A stretch of DNA of 64,000 nt, taken from contig NZ_JAPEPB010000001.1 in assembly GCF_026340565.1 (NCBI RefSeq), forward strand, positions 6,236,001-6,300,000, written 5' to 3'. The translations under genes and the position numbers were made by a program. Below are positions 8,875-17,945 of this stretch, piece after piece. Every line of letters starts with the position of its first letter. Positions within the stretch are counted from its first letter, which is position 1. The DNA is from Kitasatospora sp. NBC_01287 (GTDB lineage Bacteria > Actinomycetota > Actinomycetes > Streptomycetales > Streptomycetaceae). The notes beneath the pieces are model-generated. The model did not search any database and had not been told where the DNA came from. It was given only the letters and a program-made list of their open reading frames with translations.

Positions 8875-9476
8875 TCGGACTCCTCGGTGGGCAGGGGCAG
8901 CATGGGCAGGACCTGGAACTGGATGAGCACGGGCTGCGCCTCGGCCGGCACCGGTGCCTCGGGGTCCGGGGTGTGGCGCCGGATCACCTCCAGCAGCTCG
9001 TTGCCGAGTGCCCTGAGCTGGTCGGGCGTCATCCGGACGTCGCCCCAGTCGGACATGTTCCCGGCGCCGACCCAGTCGCCGGTGGGCGGCACCGCCAGGG
9101 CCCGGGCGGCCCGCTGGAAGGTGCGCTCCAGGTAGTGGTGCCGGTAGACCGACATGGCGGCCAGGGTCTCCGGATCGGTCGTCAGCTCGCGGGTCCTGAG
9201 CACCAGGTTGCGGTCCTTACGCCGCCACCAGCGCTCACGCTTGGTGCCGCGCCCCTCCTCCTCCTCGATGTAGCCGTGCTCGGCGAGGTGGCGCAGGTGC
9301 CAGCTGACCGTGCCGGTGTTCTCGCCGAGGCGCTCGGCGAGCTTGGCCGAGGTGCTCGCGCCGTGGTCGCTGAGCAGGTCCAGGATCCGCAGCCGCAGCG
9401 GGTGGGCCAGGGCCCGCAGGCTCCGCGAATCGACGATCCGGGAGGTGGCGGAGATGGGGGGTGGCTCGTTGCTCAT
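8871..9476 (-). CDS. ArsR-like winged-helix regulator
   Basis: This 201-residue protein has an N-terminal winged helix (about residues 18–90): RALAHPLRLRILDLL, then SAKLAERLGENTGTVSWHLRHL, the classic ArsR/HTH_20 recognition helix pattern. The C-terminal part is helical and carries no obvious metal-binding cysteines, so this is not a metal sensor of the classical type. The ATG at 9476 is chosen because the longer open frame crosses the divergent dgt promoter. Two copies of one palindrome lie just upstream. It is first in an operon with the MFS gene at 7552–8874. Confidence 0.85.
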   Translation of the reverse strand: MSNEPPPISATSRIVDSRSLRALAHPLRLRILDLLSDHGASTSAKLAERLGENTGTVSWHLRHLAEHGYIEEEEGRGTKRERWWRRKDRNLVLRTRELTTDPETLAAMSVYRHHYLERTFQRAARALAVPPTGDWVGAGNMSDWGDVRMTPDQLRALGNELLEVIRRHTPDPEAPVPAEAQPVLIQFQVLPMLPLPTEESE

Positions 9477-9491
9477 GCGGAGGACTCTAGC

Positions 9492-9538
9492 GTGCAGAGG
9501 ACTCTCTGCACAGGAGAATCTGCAGAGGAATCTCTGCA
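9492..9538. promoter_or_regulatory. Twin palindromic operators between the ArsR-like gene and dgt
   Basis: GTGCAGAG-GACT-CTCTGCAC at 9492–9511 is a perfect palindrome with a 4-base centre. TGCAGAG-GAAT-CTCTGCA at 9521–9538 repeats the same arms 28 bases away. Both lie 15–60 bases upstream of the regulator and ahead of dgt. They are the obvious binding sites for the ArsR-like protein. Confidence 0.75.
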
Positions 9539-9596
9539 CCATTCGGACGCGCGCTGCGATCGAACCGTCACAGCGGCGGCGTACCGTGGCAGCTAT

Positions 9597-10898
9597 ATGA
9601 GCGACGATCGATACGACGAGTACGCCAAGGACGAGCAGCCCTACACCGAGCACGCCCAGACCCGCTGGGTGCCCGAGCCCGACAAGCGCCCCGGCCGCAC
9701 CGCCTTCCAGCGCGACCGCGCCCGCGTGCTGCACTCCGCCGCGCTGCGCCGGCTGGCCGGCACCACCCAGGTGGTCGCCCCGATGCGCAGCGACTTCCCC
9801 CGCACCCGCCTCACCCACTCGCTCGAATGCGCCCAGGTGGGGCGGGAGTTGGGTGCCGCGCTGGGCTGTGACCCGGACCTGGTGGAGACCGCCTGCCTGG
9901 CCCACGACATCGGCCACCCGCCGTTCGGCCACACCGGTGAGGAGGCGCTGGACCAGGCCGCCGAGTCCTGCGGCGGCTTCGAGGGCAACGCCCAGTCGCT
10001 GCGGATCCTGACCCGCCTGGAGCCCAAGCGCTTCGCGCCGCTCGACGAGGAGCCGGCCCGGCTGGCCCCCTGGCCGGGCCGCAGTGTGGGCCTCAACCTG
10101 ACCAGGGCCGCCCTGGACGCCGCCACCAAGTACCCCTGGGCGCGCGGCGGCCACCCGAGCGACCCGCGCTCGGCCAAGTTCGGGGTCTACGGCGACGACC
10201 TGCCGGTCTTCCGCTGGCTGCGGCAGGGCACCCCGCTGGACCGCAAGTGCTTCGAGGCCACCGTGATGGACTGGTCCGACGATGTCGCCTACTCCACCCA
10301 CGACGTGGAGGACGGCCTGTACGCCGGGCACATCGACCCCGCCGCGCTGCGCAGCCCCACCGAGCGCGCCGAGCTCTTCAAGGTCGCCGAGCGTTACGCC
10401 CCGGGCGCCGAGCCGGAGGAGTTCGCCGCGGCGCTGGAGCGGCTGCAGGCCCAGGAGTGGTGGCCGCGCGGCTACGACGGCTCGCCGCGCGGCCGGGCCG
10501 GACTCAAGGACCTGACCAGCCAGCTGATCGGCCGGTTCTGCCTGGCCGCCGAGCAGGCCACCCGGGCCCGCTACGGTCCGGGCCCGCTGACCAGGTACGC
10601 GGCCGAACTGGTGGTCCCCACCGGAGTGCGGCTGGAGTGCGCGGTGCTCAAGGCGGTCGCTGTCCGTTACGTGATGCAGCGCGACGAGCAGGCCCAGCTG
10701 CGCGCCCGGCAGCGGATCGTGATCGCCGAGCTGGCCGAGCTGCTCGCGGCCGGCGACCCGGCCGAGCTGGACCCGGTCTTCGCAGCCCAGTACGCCGAGG
10801 CTGCCGACGACGGCGGGGCGCTGCGTGCGGTGATCGACCAGATCGCCACCCTCACCGACGCCTCCGCACTGGCCCTGCACGCCAGGCTCACCGGCTGA
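9597..10898 (+). CDS. dgt: Deoxyguanosinetriphosphate triphosphohydrolase-like protein (HD domain)
   Basis: This 433-residue protein hydrolyses dNTPs (dGTP best known) to the nucleoside and triphosphate, helping control dNTP pools. The HD metal-binding residues are visible: H in RTRLTHSLECAQV (about residue 77), the HD pair in CLAHDIGHPPFGHTGE (about 103–118), and the later D in VMDWSDDVAYSTHDVEDG. The ATG at 9597 is chosen over the upstream open frame, which crosses the promoter. The dnaG start is 29 bases downstream, so dgt and dnaG probably share a transcript. Confidence 0.92.
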   Translation: MSDDRYDEYAKDEQPYTEHAQTRWVPEPDKRPGRTAFQRDRARVLHSAALRRLAGTTQVVAPMRSDFPRTRLTHSLECAQVGRELGAALGCDPDLVETACLAHDIGHPPFGHTGEEALDQAAESCGGFEGNAQSLRILTRLEPKRFAPLDEEPARLAPWPGRSVGLNLTRAALDAATKYPWARGGHPSDPRSAKFGVYGDDLPVFRWLRQGTPLDRKCFEATVMDWSDDVAYSTHDVEDGLYAGHIDPAALRSPTERAELFKVAERYAPGAEPEEFAAALERLQAQEWWPRGYDGSPRGRAGLKDLTSQLIGRFCLAAEQATRARYGPGPLTRYAAELVVPTGVRLECAVLKAVAVRYVMQRDEQAQLRARQRIVIAELAELLAAGDPAELDPVFAAQYAEAADDGGALRAVIDQIATLTDASALALHARLTG

Positions 10899-10927
10899 TC
10901 GCCCGGCCGAGGCCGTAGACTTCCGGG

Positions 10928-12826
10928 GTGGCAGGGCGGATCAGGGACGAAGACGTGCAGGCGGTGCGCAGCGCGCTGCCGATCGACGTGGTCGTGGGCG
11001 ACTACGTACAGCTCGCCAACGGCGGCGGCGGGCAGCTCAAGGGCGTCTGCCCGTTCCACGACGAGAAGTCCGCCTCCTTCTACGTCAGTCCGAGCAAGGG
11101 TCTCTTCCACTGCTTCGGCTGCCAGGAGAGCGGCGACACGATCTCCTTCCTGATGAAGATCGAGCACTTCTCCTTCGCCGAGGCCGTGGAGCGGATGGCC
11201 GCCCAGGCCAACATCACGCTCCGTTACGAAGAGGGCGGCTACTCCTCGCGCGGCCAGCAGGGCGAGCGGACCAGGCTGGTCGAGGCGCACAAGGTCGCCG
11301 CCGCCTGGTATCGCGAGCAGCTGGAGAGCCCCGAGGGCGAGATCGGCCGGAAGTTCCTGGGCGAGCGCGGTTTCGACGCCGAGGCCGCCGCCCACTTCGG
11401 CGTCGGATACGCCCCGGCCGGCTGGGAGCACCTGGTCCGCCACCTGCGTGGCAAGGGCTTCACCGACAAGGAGATCCTGCTGGGCGGCCTGGCCTCGCAG
11501 GGCCAGCGCGGCGGGCTGATCGACCGGTTCCGCGGCCGCCTGGTCTGGCCGATCCGGGACACGGCAGGCGAGGTGGTCGGCTTCGGCGCGCGCCGGCTGC
11601 GCGAGGACGACAACGGGCCCAAGTACCTCAACACCCCCGAGACGCCGCTCTACAAGAAGTCGCAGGTGCTCTACGGCATCGACCTGGCCAAGAAGGAGAT
11701 CGTCAAGAGCGGCCGGGCCGTGGTGGTCGAGGGCTACACCGATGTGATGGCCTGTCACCTGGCCGGTGTCACCTCGGCGGTGGCCACCTGCGGCACCGCC
11801 TTCGCCGAGGACCACATCAAGATCATCCGTCGGCTGCTGATGGACACCTCCTCCTACCGGGGCGAGACGGTCTTCACCTTCGACGGCGACGCGGCCGGGC
11901 AGAAGGCGGCGCTGCGCGCCTTCGAGGACGACCAGAAGTTCGCCGCCCGCACCTCGATCGCGATCACCCCCGGCGGCATGGATCCCTGCGAACTGCGCCT
12001 CGCCCAGGGCGAGGAGGCGGTGCGCGAGCTGATCGCCAACCCGGTGCCGCTCTTCGAGTTCGCGCTGCGCAGCACCGTCGCCCGGCACCGGGTGGACGCC
12101 GCCGAGGGCCGGGCCGCCGCCCTGGAGGAGGCGGCGCCGATCGTCGCCAAGATCAAGGACCCGTCCATCCGGCACGAGTACGCCGTCCAGCTGGCCGGTC
12201 TGCTCGGCATCCTGGACGAGCAGTTCGTGGTCCGCCGGGTCGGCCAGATCGCCCGCTGGCAGCGCGAGTCCCCGCAGCAGCGCCAGCCGGTGCGCCGGGC
12301 CGAGCCGCAGCCGCAGGCCCCCGCCCCGCGCCCGGCGCTGCGCCTCGACTCGCGCGACCCGGCCCGGCTCGTCGAGCGCGAGCTGCTCAAACTCGCCCTC
12401 CAGACCCCGGAGCTGGTCAGCCCGGCGTTCGACCAGTACGCCGAGGAGGAGTTCCCGACCCCGCCCTACGCCGCGGTCCGCCGGGCCATCGGCAAGGCCG
12501 GCGGCACGACCTTCGGCGCGGCTGTGCCCAACTTCCTCGACCTGGTCCAGGACGCCGCCGAGAACGAGCAGATCCGCTCGCTGGTCACCGAGTTGACGGT
12601 CGAGCCGATCCGCACCCGACGCAAGCCGGACGCCATCTACGCGGGCGGGTTCCTGGTGGAGTTGCGCCGCGCGGCCGTGCAGCGCCGGGTCGAGGAGGTC
12701 CGCGGCCAGCTCCAGCGCCTGGGCAACCGGGCCACCCCCGAGCAGCTCGCCCCGGTCCAGCAGGAGTTGTGGGCGCTGCAGCAGTACGACTCCAACCTCA
12801 AGACCCGTGGCGCCGCCGGGCTGTAG
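10928..12826 (+). CDS. dnaG: DNA primase DnaG
   Basis: This is the replicative primase that makes RNA primers for the replisome. The 632-residue protein has the CHC2 zinc finger at residues 38–65 (CPFHDEKSASF then FHCFGCQESGD). A TOPRIM catalytic core follows, with VVEGYTDVMA (the catalytic glutamate, about 263) and TFDGDAAGQKA (the acidic DxD part, about 317). A helical DnaB-binding C-terminal domain ends the protein. The length fits actinobacterial DnaG. The start is GTG, just downstream of dgt, and the sigma factor gene follows, as in the macromolecular-synthesis gene order of many bacteria. Confidence 0.97.
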   Translation: MAGRIRDEDVQAVRSALPIDVVVGDYVQLANGGGGQLKGVCPFHDEKSASFYVSPSKGLFHCFGCQESGDTISFLMKIEHFSFAEAVERMAAQANITLRYEEGGYSSRGQQGERTRLVEAHKVAAAWYREQLESPEGEIGRKFLGERGFDAEAAAHFGVGYAPAGWEHLVRHLRGKGFTDKEILLGGLASQGQRGGLIDRFRGRLVWPIRDTAGEVVGFGARRLREDDNGPKYLNTPETPLYKKSQVLYGIDLAKKEIVKSGRAVVVEGYTDVMACHLAGVTSAVATCGTAFAEDHIKIIRRLLMDTSSYRGETVFTFDGDAAGQKAALRAFEDDQKFAARTSIAITPGGMDPCELRLAQGEEAVRELIANPVPLFEFALRSTVARHRVDAAEGRAAALEEAAPIVAKIKDPSIRHEYAVQLAGLLGILDEQFVVRRVGQIARWQRESPQQRQPVRRAEPQPQAPAPRPALRLDSRDPARLVERELLKLALQTPELVSPAFDQYAEEEFPTPPYAAVRRAIGKAGGTTFGAAVPNFLDLVQDAAENEQIRSLVTELTVEPIRTRRKPDAIYAGGFLVELRRAAVQRRVEEVRGQLQRLGNRATPEQLAPVQQELWALQQYDSNLKTRGAAGL

Positions 12827-12830
12827 CGCC

Positions 12831-12856
12831 TTCAGTGTGGCGTACCCCACACTGAA
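12831..12856 (+). terminator. Inverted repeat between dnaG and the sigma factor gene
   Basis: TTCAGTGTGG and CCACACTGAA are perfect 10-base arms around a 6-base loop, four bases after the dnaG stop. It may end the dnaG transcript or act as an attenuator or operator for the sigma gene. There is no U-tract. Confidence 0.5.
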
Positions 12857-12908
12857 AGGGTCTCAGTCCGTCGGTTTTCGGGCGCGCGCGCCCGTGGAGG
12901 TGGGCCTC

Positions 12909-13994
12909 TTGGAGATCGTCAGAGCACCCGAGGCAGCGCCCGCCGCGGAGCCGGCCGCCGCCGGCCCGTCCGCCGGCCCGTCCGCCGGCCCGGCCACCGG
13001 CCCGGCCACCGGGCCCGATCGCGAGCCCCGGCCCGAGGAGCTCGACGACGACACGCCGCTGGTCCTGCTGGACGAGCCCACCGGCCCGGCCGCCGACCTG
13101 TTCCGCCAGTACCTGCGCGAGATCGGCCGGATCCGGCTGCTCTCCGCCGTCGAGGAGGTGGAGCTGGCCCGGCAGGTCGAGGCGGGCCTCTTCGCCGAGC
13201 AGCAGCTGAGCCGGCACGGCCTGCCGCCGGGTCCGCTGGCCGACGAGCTGGACCAGCTGGTGGTGCTCGGCCGGATCGCCAAGCGCCGCCTGATCGAGGC
13301 GAACCTGCGGCTGGTGGTCTCGGTCGCCAAGCGCTTCGTGGGCCGCGGGCTCACGATGCTCGACCTGGTCCAGGAGGGCAACCTCGGGCTGATCCGGGCG
13401 GTCGAGAAGTTCGACTACACCCGCGGCTACAAGTTCTCCACCTACGCGACCTGGTGGATCCGCCAGGCGATGAGCCGCGCGCTGGCCGACCAGGCCCGCA
13501 CCATCCGGATGCCGGTGCACGTGGTCGAGCTGGTCAACCGGGTGCTGCGGGTGCAGCGCAGGCTGCTCCAGGAGCGCGGCAGCGCGCCCACCGCGGCCGA
13601 ACTGGGCCTGGTCCTGGAGCTGACCGAGGCGCGGGTCCGCGAGGTGCTGCGGCTGGCCCAGGAGCCGGTCTCGCTGCACACCCCGATCGGCGCGGAGGAG
13701 GACGTGGCGCTCGGCGACCTGATCGAGGACGCCGACGCGGCCTCCCCGGTCGAGAGCGCCGCCTTCCTGCTGCTGCGCGAGCACCTGGACGCGGTGCTGG
13801 CCACCCTCGGCGAGCGCGAACGCAAGGTGGTCGAGCTGCGCTACGGGCTCATCGACGGGCGGCCGCGCACCCTGGAGGAGATCGGCGCGCTCTTCGGGGT
13901 GACCAGGGAGCGGATCCGCCAGATCGAGTCCAAGACCCTCGGCAAGCTGCGCGAGCACGCCTTCGCCGACCAGCTGCGCGGTTACCTCGACTGA
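12909..13994 (+). CDS. RNA polymerase sigma-70 family factor (group 1/2, Hrd-type)
   Basis: This sigma factor has an acidic Pro/Ala-rich N-terminus, then region 1.2 (DLFRQYLREIGRIRLL). Region 2 follows with RLIEANLRLVVSVAKRF and the -10 reading segment FDYTRGYKFSTYATWWIRQA, then region 3. Region 4 contains TLEEIGALFGVTRERIRQIE, the -35 reading HTH. The acidic region 1.1 is short, so it is probably a principal-like, non-essential (HrdA-type) factor. Its place next to dnaG supports that by analogy only. A TTG at 12909 has the best spacing from a GGAGG; GTG codons at 12894 and 12900 are alternatives. Confidence 0.88.
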   Translation: MEIVRAPEAAPAAEPAAAGPSAGPSAGPATGPATGPDREPRPEELDDDTPLVLLDEPTGPAADLFRQYLREIGRIRLLSAVEEVELARQVEAGLFAEQQLSRHGLPPGPLADELDQLVVLGRIAKRRLIEANLRLVVSVAKRFVGRGLTMLDLVQEGNLGLIRAVEKFDYTRGYKFSTYATWWIRQAMSRALADQARTIRMPVHVVELVNRVLRVQRRLLQERGSAPTAAELGLVLELTEARVREVLRLAQEPVSLHTPIGAEEDVALGDLIEDADAASPVESAAFLLLREHLDAVLATLGERERKVVELRYGLIDGRPRTLEEIGALFGVTRERIRQIESKTLGKLREHAFADQLRGYLD

Positions 13995-13998
13995 CGCC

Positions 13999-14027
13999 GC
14001 CGGGGCCGGTCGGGAGCCGGCCCCGGC
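13999..14027 (+). terminator. GC-rich terminator after the sigma factor gene
   Basis: GCCGGGGCCGG pairs perfectly with CCGGCCCCGGC across a 7-base loop, four bases after the sigma gene stop. It is also the region where the minus-strand decarboxylase gene would end. Confidence 0.8.
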
Positions 14028-14037
14028 AGCGACGTCA

Positions 14038-14068
14038 GACCGGACGGACCGGACGGACCGGACGGACC
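14038..14068. repeat. 9-base tandem repeat between convergent genes
   Basis: GACCGGACG is repeated three times in full with a partial fourth copy, ending at the stop codon of the decarboxylase gene. It is probably slippage-derived and I see no clear function. Confidence 0.7.
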
Positions 14069-15475
14069 CTAGTGGTGGAAGGCGCTCTCCGCCGCCACGC
14101 CGCGGTCCTGCAGCGGGCCGGGCTGGCTGAGCAGTTCGGGCAGCAGCTTGGAGAGGTCGGCCAGCAGCATCTCCGCCAGGTCGATGGTGAACCCGTTGCG
14201 GCAGACCACCCGCAGCACCGACAGGTCGGTCCGGTTCTCCGGGAAGGTGTAGGCGGGCACCTGCCAGCCGCGCTCGCGCAACCGCCGCGAGACGTCGAAG
14301 ACGTCGAAGGCCGTCACATGGTCGGCCACCGTGAAGGCGAAGACCGGCAGCTGGTCGCCCCGGGTGATCAGCCGGAACGAGCCCAGCTTCTCGATCCCGG
14401 TGGCCAAGTGCTGCGCGACGTGGCGGCAGGACTGTTGCACCGCCCGGTAGCCCTCGCGCCCCAGCCGCAGGAAGGTGTAGTACTGCGCGACCACCTCGGA
14501 CCCGGGCCGGGAGAAGTTGAGCGCGAAGGTCGGCATGTCGCCGCCCAGGTAGTTGACCTTGAAGACCAGCTCCTCGGGCAGCGCCTCGTGGTCGCGCCAC
14601 AGCGCCCAGCCGACCCCTGGGTAGACCAGGCCGTACTTGTGGCCCGAGGTGTTGATCGAGGCCACCCGGGGCAGCCGGAAGTCCCAGACCAGCTCGGGGT
14701 CGAGGAACGGGGCCACCATGCCGCCGGAGGCGCCGTCCACGTGCACCGGGATGTCCAGCCCGGTGCGCTGCTGCAGGTCGTCCAGCGCCGAGCAGATCTC
14801 GGCGATCGGCTCGTAGGAACCGTCGAAGGTCGAGCCCAGCACGCCCACCACGCCGATGGTGTTCTCGTCGCAGAGCGCCAGTGCCGAGGCCGCGTCCAGG
14901 TGGAAGCGCTCGCCCTCCATCGGCGCGAGCCGGCACTCCACCTCCCAGAAGTTGGCGAACTTCTCCCAGCAGACCTGCACGTTGGCGCCCATCACGATGT
15001 TGGGCCTGGCCCCGGCGTCGTAGCGCTGCTGGTTGCGGCGCATCCAGCGGCGCTTGAGCGCCAGACCCGCGAGCATGCAGGCCTCGCTGGAGCCGGTGGT
15101 GGAGCAGCCCACCGCCTGGTCGGCGGCGGGCGCGTGCCACAGGTCGGCCAGGATCGCCACGCAGCGCCGCTCCAACTCGGCGGTCTGCGGGTACTCGTCC
15201 TTGTCGATCATGTTCTTGTCGGCGCACTCGGCCATCAGCCGGTCGGCCTCGGGCTCCATCTGCGTGGTCACGAAGGTGGCCAGGTTGAGCTTGGCGTTGC
15301 CGTCCAGCATCAGCTCGTCGTGGATCAGTTGGTAGGCGATCCGCGGCGGCAGCGGCGTGTGGTGCAGCCGGTGCTTGGGCGGCGCCATCCGCATGGCTCC
15401 TATCGGATCCGCCTCGCCCAGCAGGGCGTTGACGGCCAGTCGGTGATCCGCGCTCGTGCCGCGGTGCAGCGCCAT
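14069..15475 (-). CDS. gadB: Glutamate decarboxylase (PLP-dependent, GadB type)
   Basis: The enzyme converts glutamate to GABA with loss of CO2, consuming a proton in the cytoplasm. The 468-residue length matches group II decarboxylases of the GadA/B type. The HVDGASGG segment (about residue 228) holds the PLP-ring aspartate and SINTSGHKYGLVYPGVGW (about 257–274) the Schiff-base lysine. The early STTGSSEACML block is the phosphate-binding region. No antiporter or regulator lies nearby, so it is not an acid-resistance operon of the enterobacterial type. The ATG at 15475 has a GGGACTCC-type leader of modest strength. Confidence 0.93.
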   Translation of the reverse strand: MALHRGTSADHRLAVNALLGEADPIGAMRMAPPKHRLHHTPLPPRIAYQLIHDELMLDGNAKLNLATFVTTQMEPEADRLMAECADKNMIDKDEYPQTAELERRCVAILADLWHAPAADQAVGCSTTGSSEACMLAGLALKRRWMRRNQQRYDAGARPNIVMGANVQVCWEKFANFWEVECRLAPMEGERFHLDAASALALCDENTIGVVGVLGSTFDGSYEPIAEICSALDDLQQRTGLDIPVHVDGASGGMVAPFLDPELVWDFRLPRVASINTSGHKYGLVYPGVGWALWRDHEALPEELVFKVNYLGGDMPTFALNFSRPGSEVVAQYYTFLRLGREGYRAVQQSCRHVAQHLATGIEKLGSFRLITRGDQLPVFAFTVADHVTAFDVFDVSRRLRERGWQVPAYTFPENRTDLSVLRVVCRNGFTIDLAEMLLADLSKLLPELLSQPGPLQDRGVAAESAFHH

Positions 15476-15523
15476 GCCTGGGACTCCTATCGCCGGGGAA
15501 CCTGCCGAACCTCGGCGCCCACG

Positions 15524-16960
15524 CTAGGCCATCCCGGCGATCTCCGGATGGGTCTGGTCACGAACCACGCCGTACTGTTGGCGAACGGCAGCACCGAACG
15601 GCTGATCAGGGTCGGGTTCGACGGTCCGCACCTCCGGCAGCTGCCACTGCGGCGGTTCGGGCGTGCCGGCCAGCGCCCAGGCGGCCTGCCGGGCCGCGCC
15701 GCGCGCCGCGTGGTCGCCGGGCGGCGGGATCATCACCGGGACGCCGAAGATCAGCGGGGCGATCTCGCGCACCGCCGCGAGTCGGCCGACCGCGCCCAGC
15801 AGCACCACCCGACGCACCGTCACCCCCCGGGCGCGCAGCGCGTCCAGCGCGTCGGCGATGTTGCAGAGCATCCCCTCCACGGCCGCCCTGGCCAGGTGCT
15901 CGGGAGTCATCGACTCGGCCCGAAGGCCCGTCAGGGTACCGGCCGCGGTGGGCAGTCGGGGAGTGCGTTCGCCCTCCAGGTAGGGCAGCAGCACCATGCC
16001 GTAGGCCCCGGGGGAGGAGCGCAGCGCCAGCTCGCTGAGGCCCTCCAGGTCGCGGCCGAGCAGATTGGCGGTCGAGCGCAGCACCTGCGCGGCGTTGAGC
16101 GTGCCCACCATCGGCAGGTGGTGCCCGGTCGCGTCGGCGAAGGAGGAGACGGTGCCGGTCGGGTCCACCACCGGCTGGTCGTGCACCGCGAAGATGGTGC
16201 CGAAGGAGCCGAGCGAGACCACCGCGTCACCCGGCACCAGGCCCAGGCCCAGCGCGGCGGCCATGTTGTCGCCGGTGCCGGCCGAGATCAGCAGGCCCTC
16301 GGGGGTGTGCCCGGCGGGCTCGGCGGGGCCGAGCACGTCGGGCAGCCGCAGCAGCTCGTGGCCGAGCGCCAGCTTGACCAGGTCCTGCCGGTACTCGCCG
16401 GTGATCGGCGACCAGTAGCCGGTCCCGGAGGCGTCGCCGCGGTCGGTGGTGCGCCGCTGCGGGTGGCCGAGCAACTGCCAGACCAGCCAGTCGTGCGGCA
16501 GTAGCACCTCGGCGATCCGGCGGGCGTTGGCCGGCTCGAACTCGGCCAGCCAGCGCAGCTTGGCGATGGTGTAGGTGGCGGCCGGAACGGCGCCGATCGC
16601 CTCGGTCCAGGCGGCCGGCCCGCCGAGCGCGTCCACCAGCGCGGCCGCGGCCCCCGAGGAGCGCGGGTCGGTCCAGAGCAGTGCGGGGCGCACCAGCACG
16701 CCGCCCGCGTCCAGCCCGATCATGCTGTGCTGCTGGGCGGAGACCCCGATCGCCCGGACCCCTTCGAGCAGACCGCCGGTGGCCGCCTCGCCCAGCGAGT
16801 GCAGCCAGGACTGCGGGTCCGCCTCGGTGGTCCGGGCCTGCGAGGCCTCCGAGGCCGGGTGCGGCGCCTTGCCCGAGCGCAGGACGGCTCCGGTGTCGGC
16901 GTCACACGCGACGATCCGGGTGCGTAGGGTCGAACTGTCGATGCCCGCGACGATGGCCAT
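15524..16960 (-). CDS. FGGY-family carbohydrate kinase (xylulokinase-like)
   Basis: This 478-residue protein phosphorylates a sugar or polyol with ATP. The start AIVAGIDSSTLRTR is the phosphate-1 motif, GVSAQQHSMIGLD the sugar-binding region, and SLGSFGTIFAVHDQP plus VVLLGAVGRLAAVREI the actin-fold ATPase segments. The pattern QQHSM is typical of xylulokinases (XylB). The conserved adenosine segment normally reads GGG but here is LLGAVGR, so the exact substrate is uncertain. No isomerase or transporter is adjacent. The ATG at 16960 fits the family N-terminus better than one at 16972. Confidence 0.82.
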   Translation of the reverse strand: MAIVAGIDSSTLRTRIVACDADTGAVLRSGKAPHPASEASQARTTEADPQSWLHSLGEAATGGLLEGVRAIGVSAQQHSMIGLDAGGVLVRPALLWTDPRSSGAAAALVDALGGPAAWTEAIGAVPAATYTIAKLRWLAEFEPANARRIAEVLLPHDWLVWQLLGHPQRRTTDRGDASGTGYWSPITGEYRQDLVKLALGHELLRLPDVLGPAEPAGHTPEGLLISAGTGDNMAAALGLGLVPGDAVVSLGSFGTIFAVHDQPVVDPTGTVSSFADATGHHLPMVGTLNAAQVLRSTANLLGRDLEGLSELALRSSPGAYGMVLLPYLEGERTPRLPTAAGTLTGLRAESMTPEHLARAAVEGMLCNIADALDALRARGVTVRRVVLLGAVGRLAAVREIAPLIFGVPVMIPPPGDHAARGAARQAAWALAGTPEPPQWQLPEVRTVEPDPDQPFGAAVRQQYGVVRDQTHPEIAGMA

Positions 16961-17108
16961 GGGAGAGATCATGCCGCAGTCGGGGCCGCCCGCTCAGCTG
17001 TGTGCGGCAAGTGTTGCCCAGTCGGTACCGCTGCTGCTCGCTGAGCGGAGGAGCAGCTCACCGAGCGACCGTGTAGCGGCTACCCGCGCTCACCGCGGTG
17101 CTGCCGGA

Positions 17109-17402
17109 CTACGGCCGCGCCGTCCCCCAGCTGTCGTCCTCGCCCCGGCGGCGGCCCAGGTAGGGCACGCGGTCGGAGAGCGCGTCCGGCAGCTTCTCGC
17201 CCACCTTCCCGGTGACCGCCCCAACCGCGCGGCTCGCGGCCGAACCGGCCGAGTCCTTCGCCCGCCGGGTCGCGTCCTGCACCGCCGGGTGCTCGGCCAC
17301 CCGCCGAGCGGTGGCGGCGATCCGCTCATAGCGCTGCCGGCCGGCCCGGGCCCCCAGGACGTAGCCGACCGCGGCCCCCGCGACGAACGACAGCTTCCAC
17401 AT
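17109..17402 (-). CDS. YtxH-like small membrane-associated protein
   Basis: This 97-residue protein starts WKLSFVAGAAVGYVLGARAGRQRYERI, a hydrophobic glycine-zipper-like helix followed by an amphipathic, Ala/Lys/Arg-rich helix. That is the YtxH domain layout often seen in streptomycetes. The acidic-basic C-terminal tail is probably disordered. Function is unknown; envelope stress association is only a family inference. Confidence 0.7.
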   Translation of the reverse strand: MWKLSFVAGAAVGYVLGARAGRQRYERIAATARRVAEHPAVQDATRRAKDSAGSAASRAVGAVTGKVGEKLPDALSDRVPYLGRRRGEDDSWGTARP

Positions 17403-17664
17403 CTTCGGCCTCCACCCTCTTCATGCGGCGCTTGCCGCGTTGCCCTACCCGTCCTGCCCCGTGGCGAACCGCCCGGCGCGTCCCTCCAGCATCCCCGGCC
17501 GGAGCACGCCCGGCCCGCCGGGCGCGCCGAGCGGGGCGGCAGCGCGCCCCGGGGGCGACCCCGGGCCCCCGGGGCGGGGAAAGCGATTGGCGGAGCACCC
17601 CCCTGGATGCGCTAATGTATGTCCCGCAGCAAGCGCTCATCAACGCGTGCCGCGAGCAGGACAA

Positions 17665-17737
17665 TCCCGCATAGCTCAATTGGCAGAGCAGCCGACTGTT
17701 AATCGGCAGGTTATTGGTTCGAGTCCAATTGCGGGAG
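17665..17737 (+). tRNA. tRNA-Asn (GTT)
   Basis: This 73-nt cloverleaf pairs TCCCGCA with TGCGGGA in the acceptor stem. The anticodon arm CCGACTGTTAATCGG gives GTT and the T-loop is TTCGAGT. The discriminator base is G and there is no encoded CCA. Confidence 0.97.
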
Positions 17738-17787
17738 CTCAAGCCAGCACACCGGCGATGACCGGCGTGCGGTGCTTGATCCAGCGA

Positions 17788-17860
17788 TCCCCCATAGCTC
17801 AATTGGCAGAGCAGCCGACTGTTAATCGGCAGGTTATTGGTTCGAGTCCAATTGGGGGAG
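17788..17860 (+). tRNA. tRNA-Asn (GTT), second copy
   Basis: It is identical to the first copy except that the acceptor stem is TCCCCCA/TGGGGGA. It lies 50 nt downstream and probably shares a transcript. Confidence 0.97.
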
Positions 17861-17945
17861 CCAGCTCGACGCCCTCCGGTCCGCCGGGGGGCGTTCGTCG
17901 TTCCCGGGCGGCCGTGGTCCGCTTCCCGCGTTCGCCGTCGGACCC

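Noticed and set aside
13454..16504. Plus-strand open frame of about 1000 residues across the sigma, gadB and kinase genes
   Set aside because: It is low-complexity and overlaps three well-supported genes in other frames.
17665..17860. The two tRNA-Asn genes as element-borne tRNAs or attachment site
   Set aside because: They lie 2 kb left of the integrase side among chromosomal genes, and no phage gene adjoins them.
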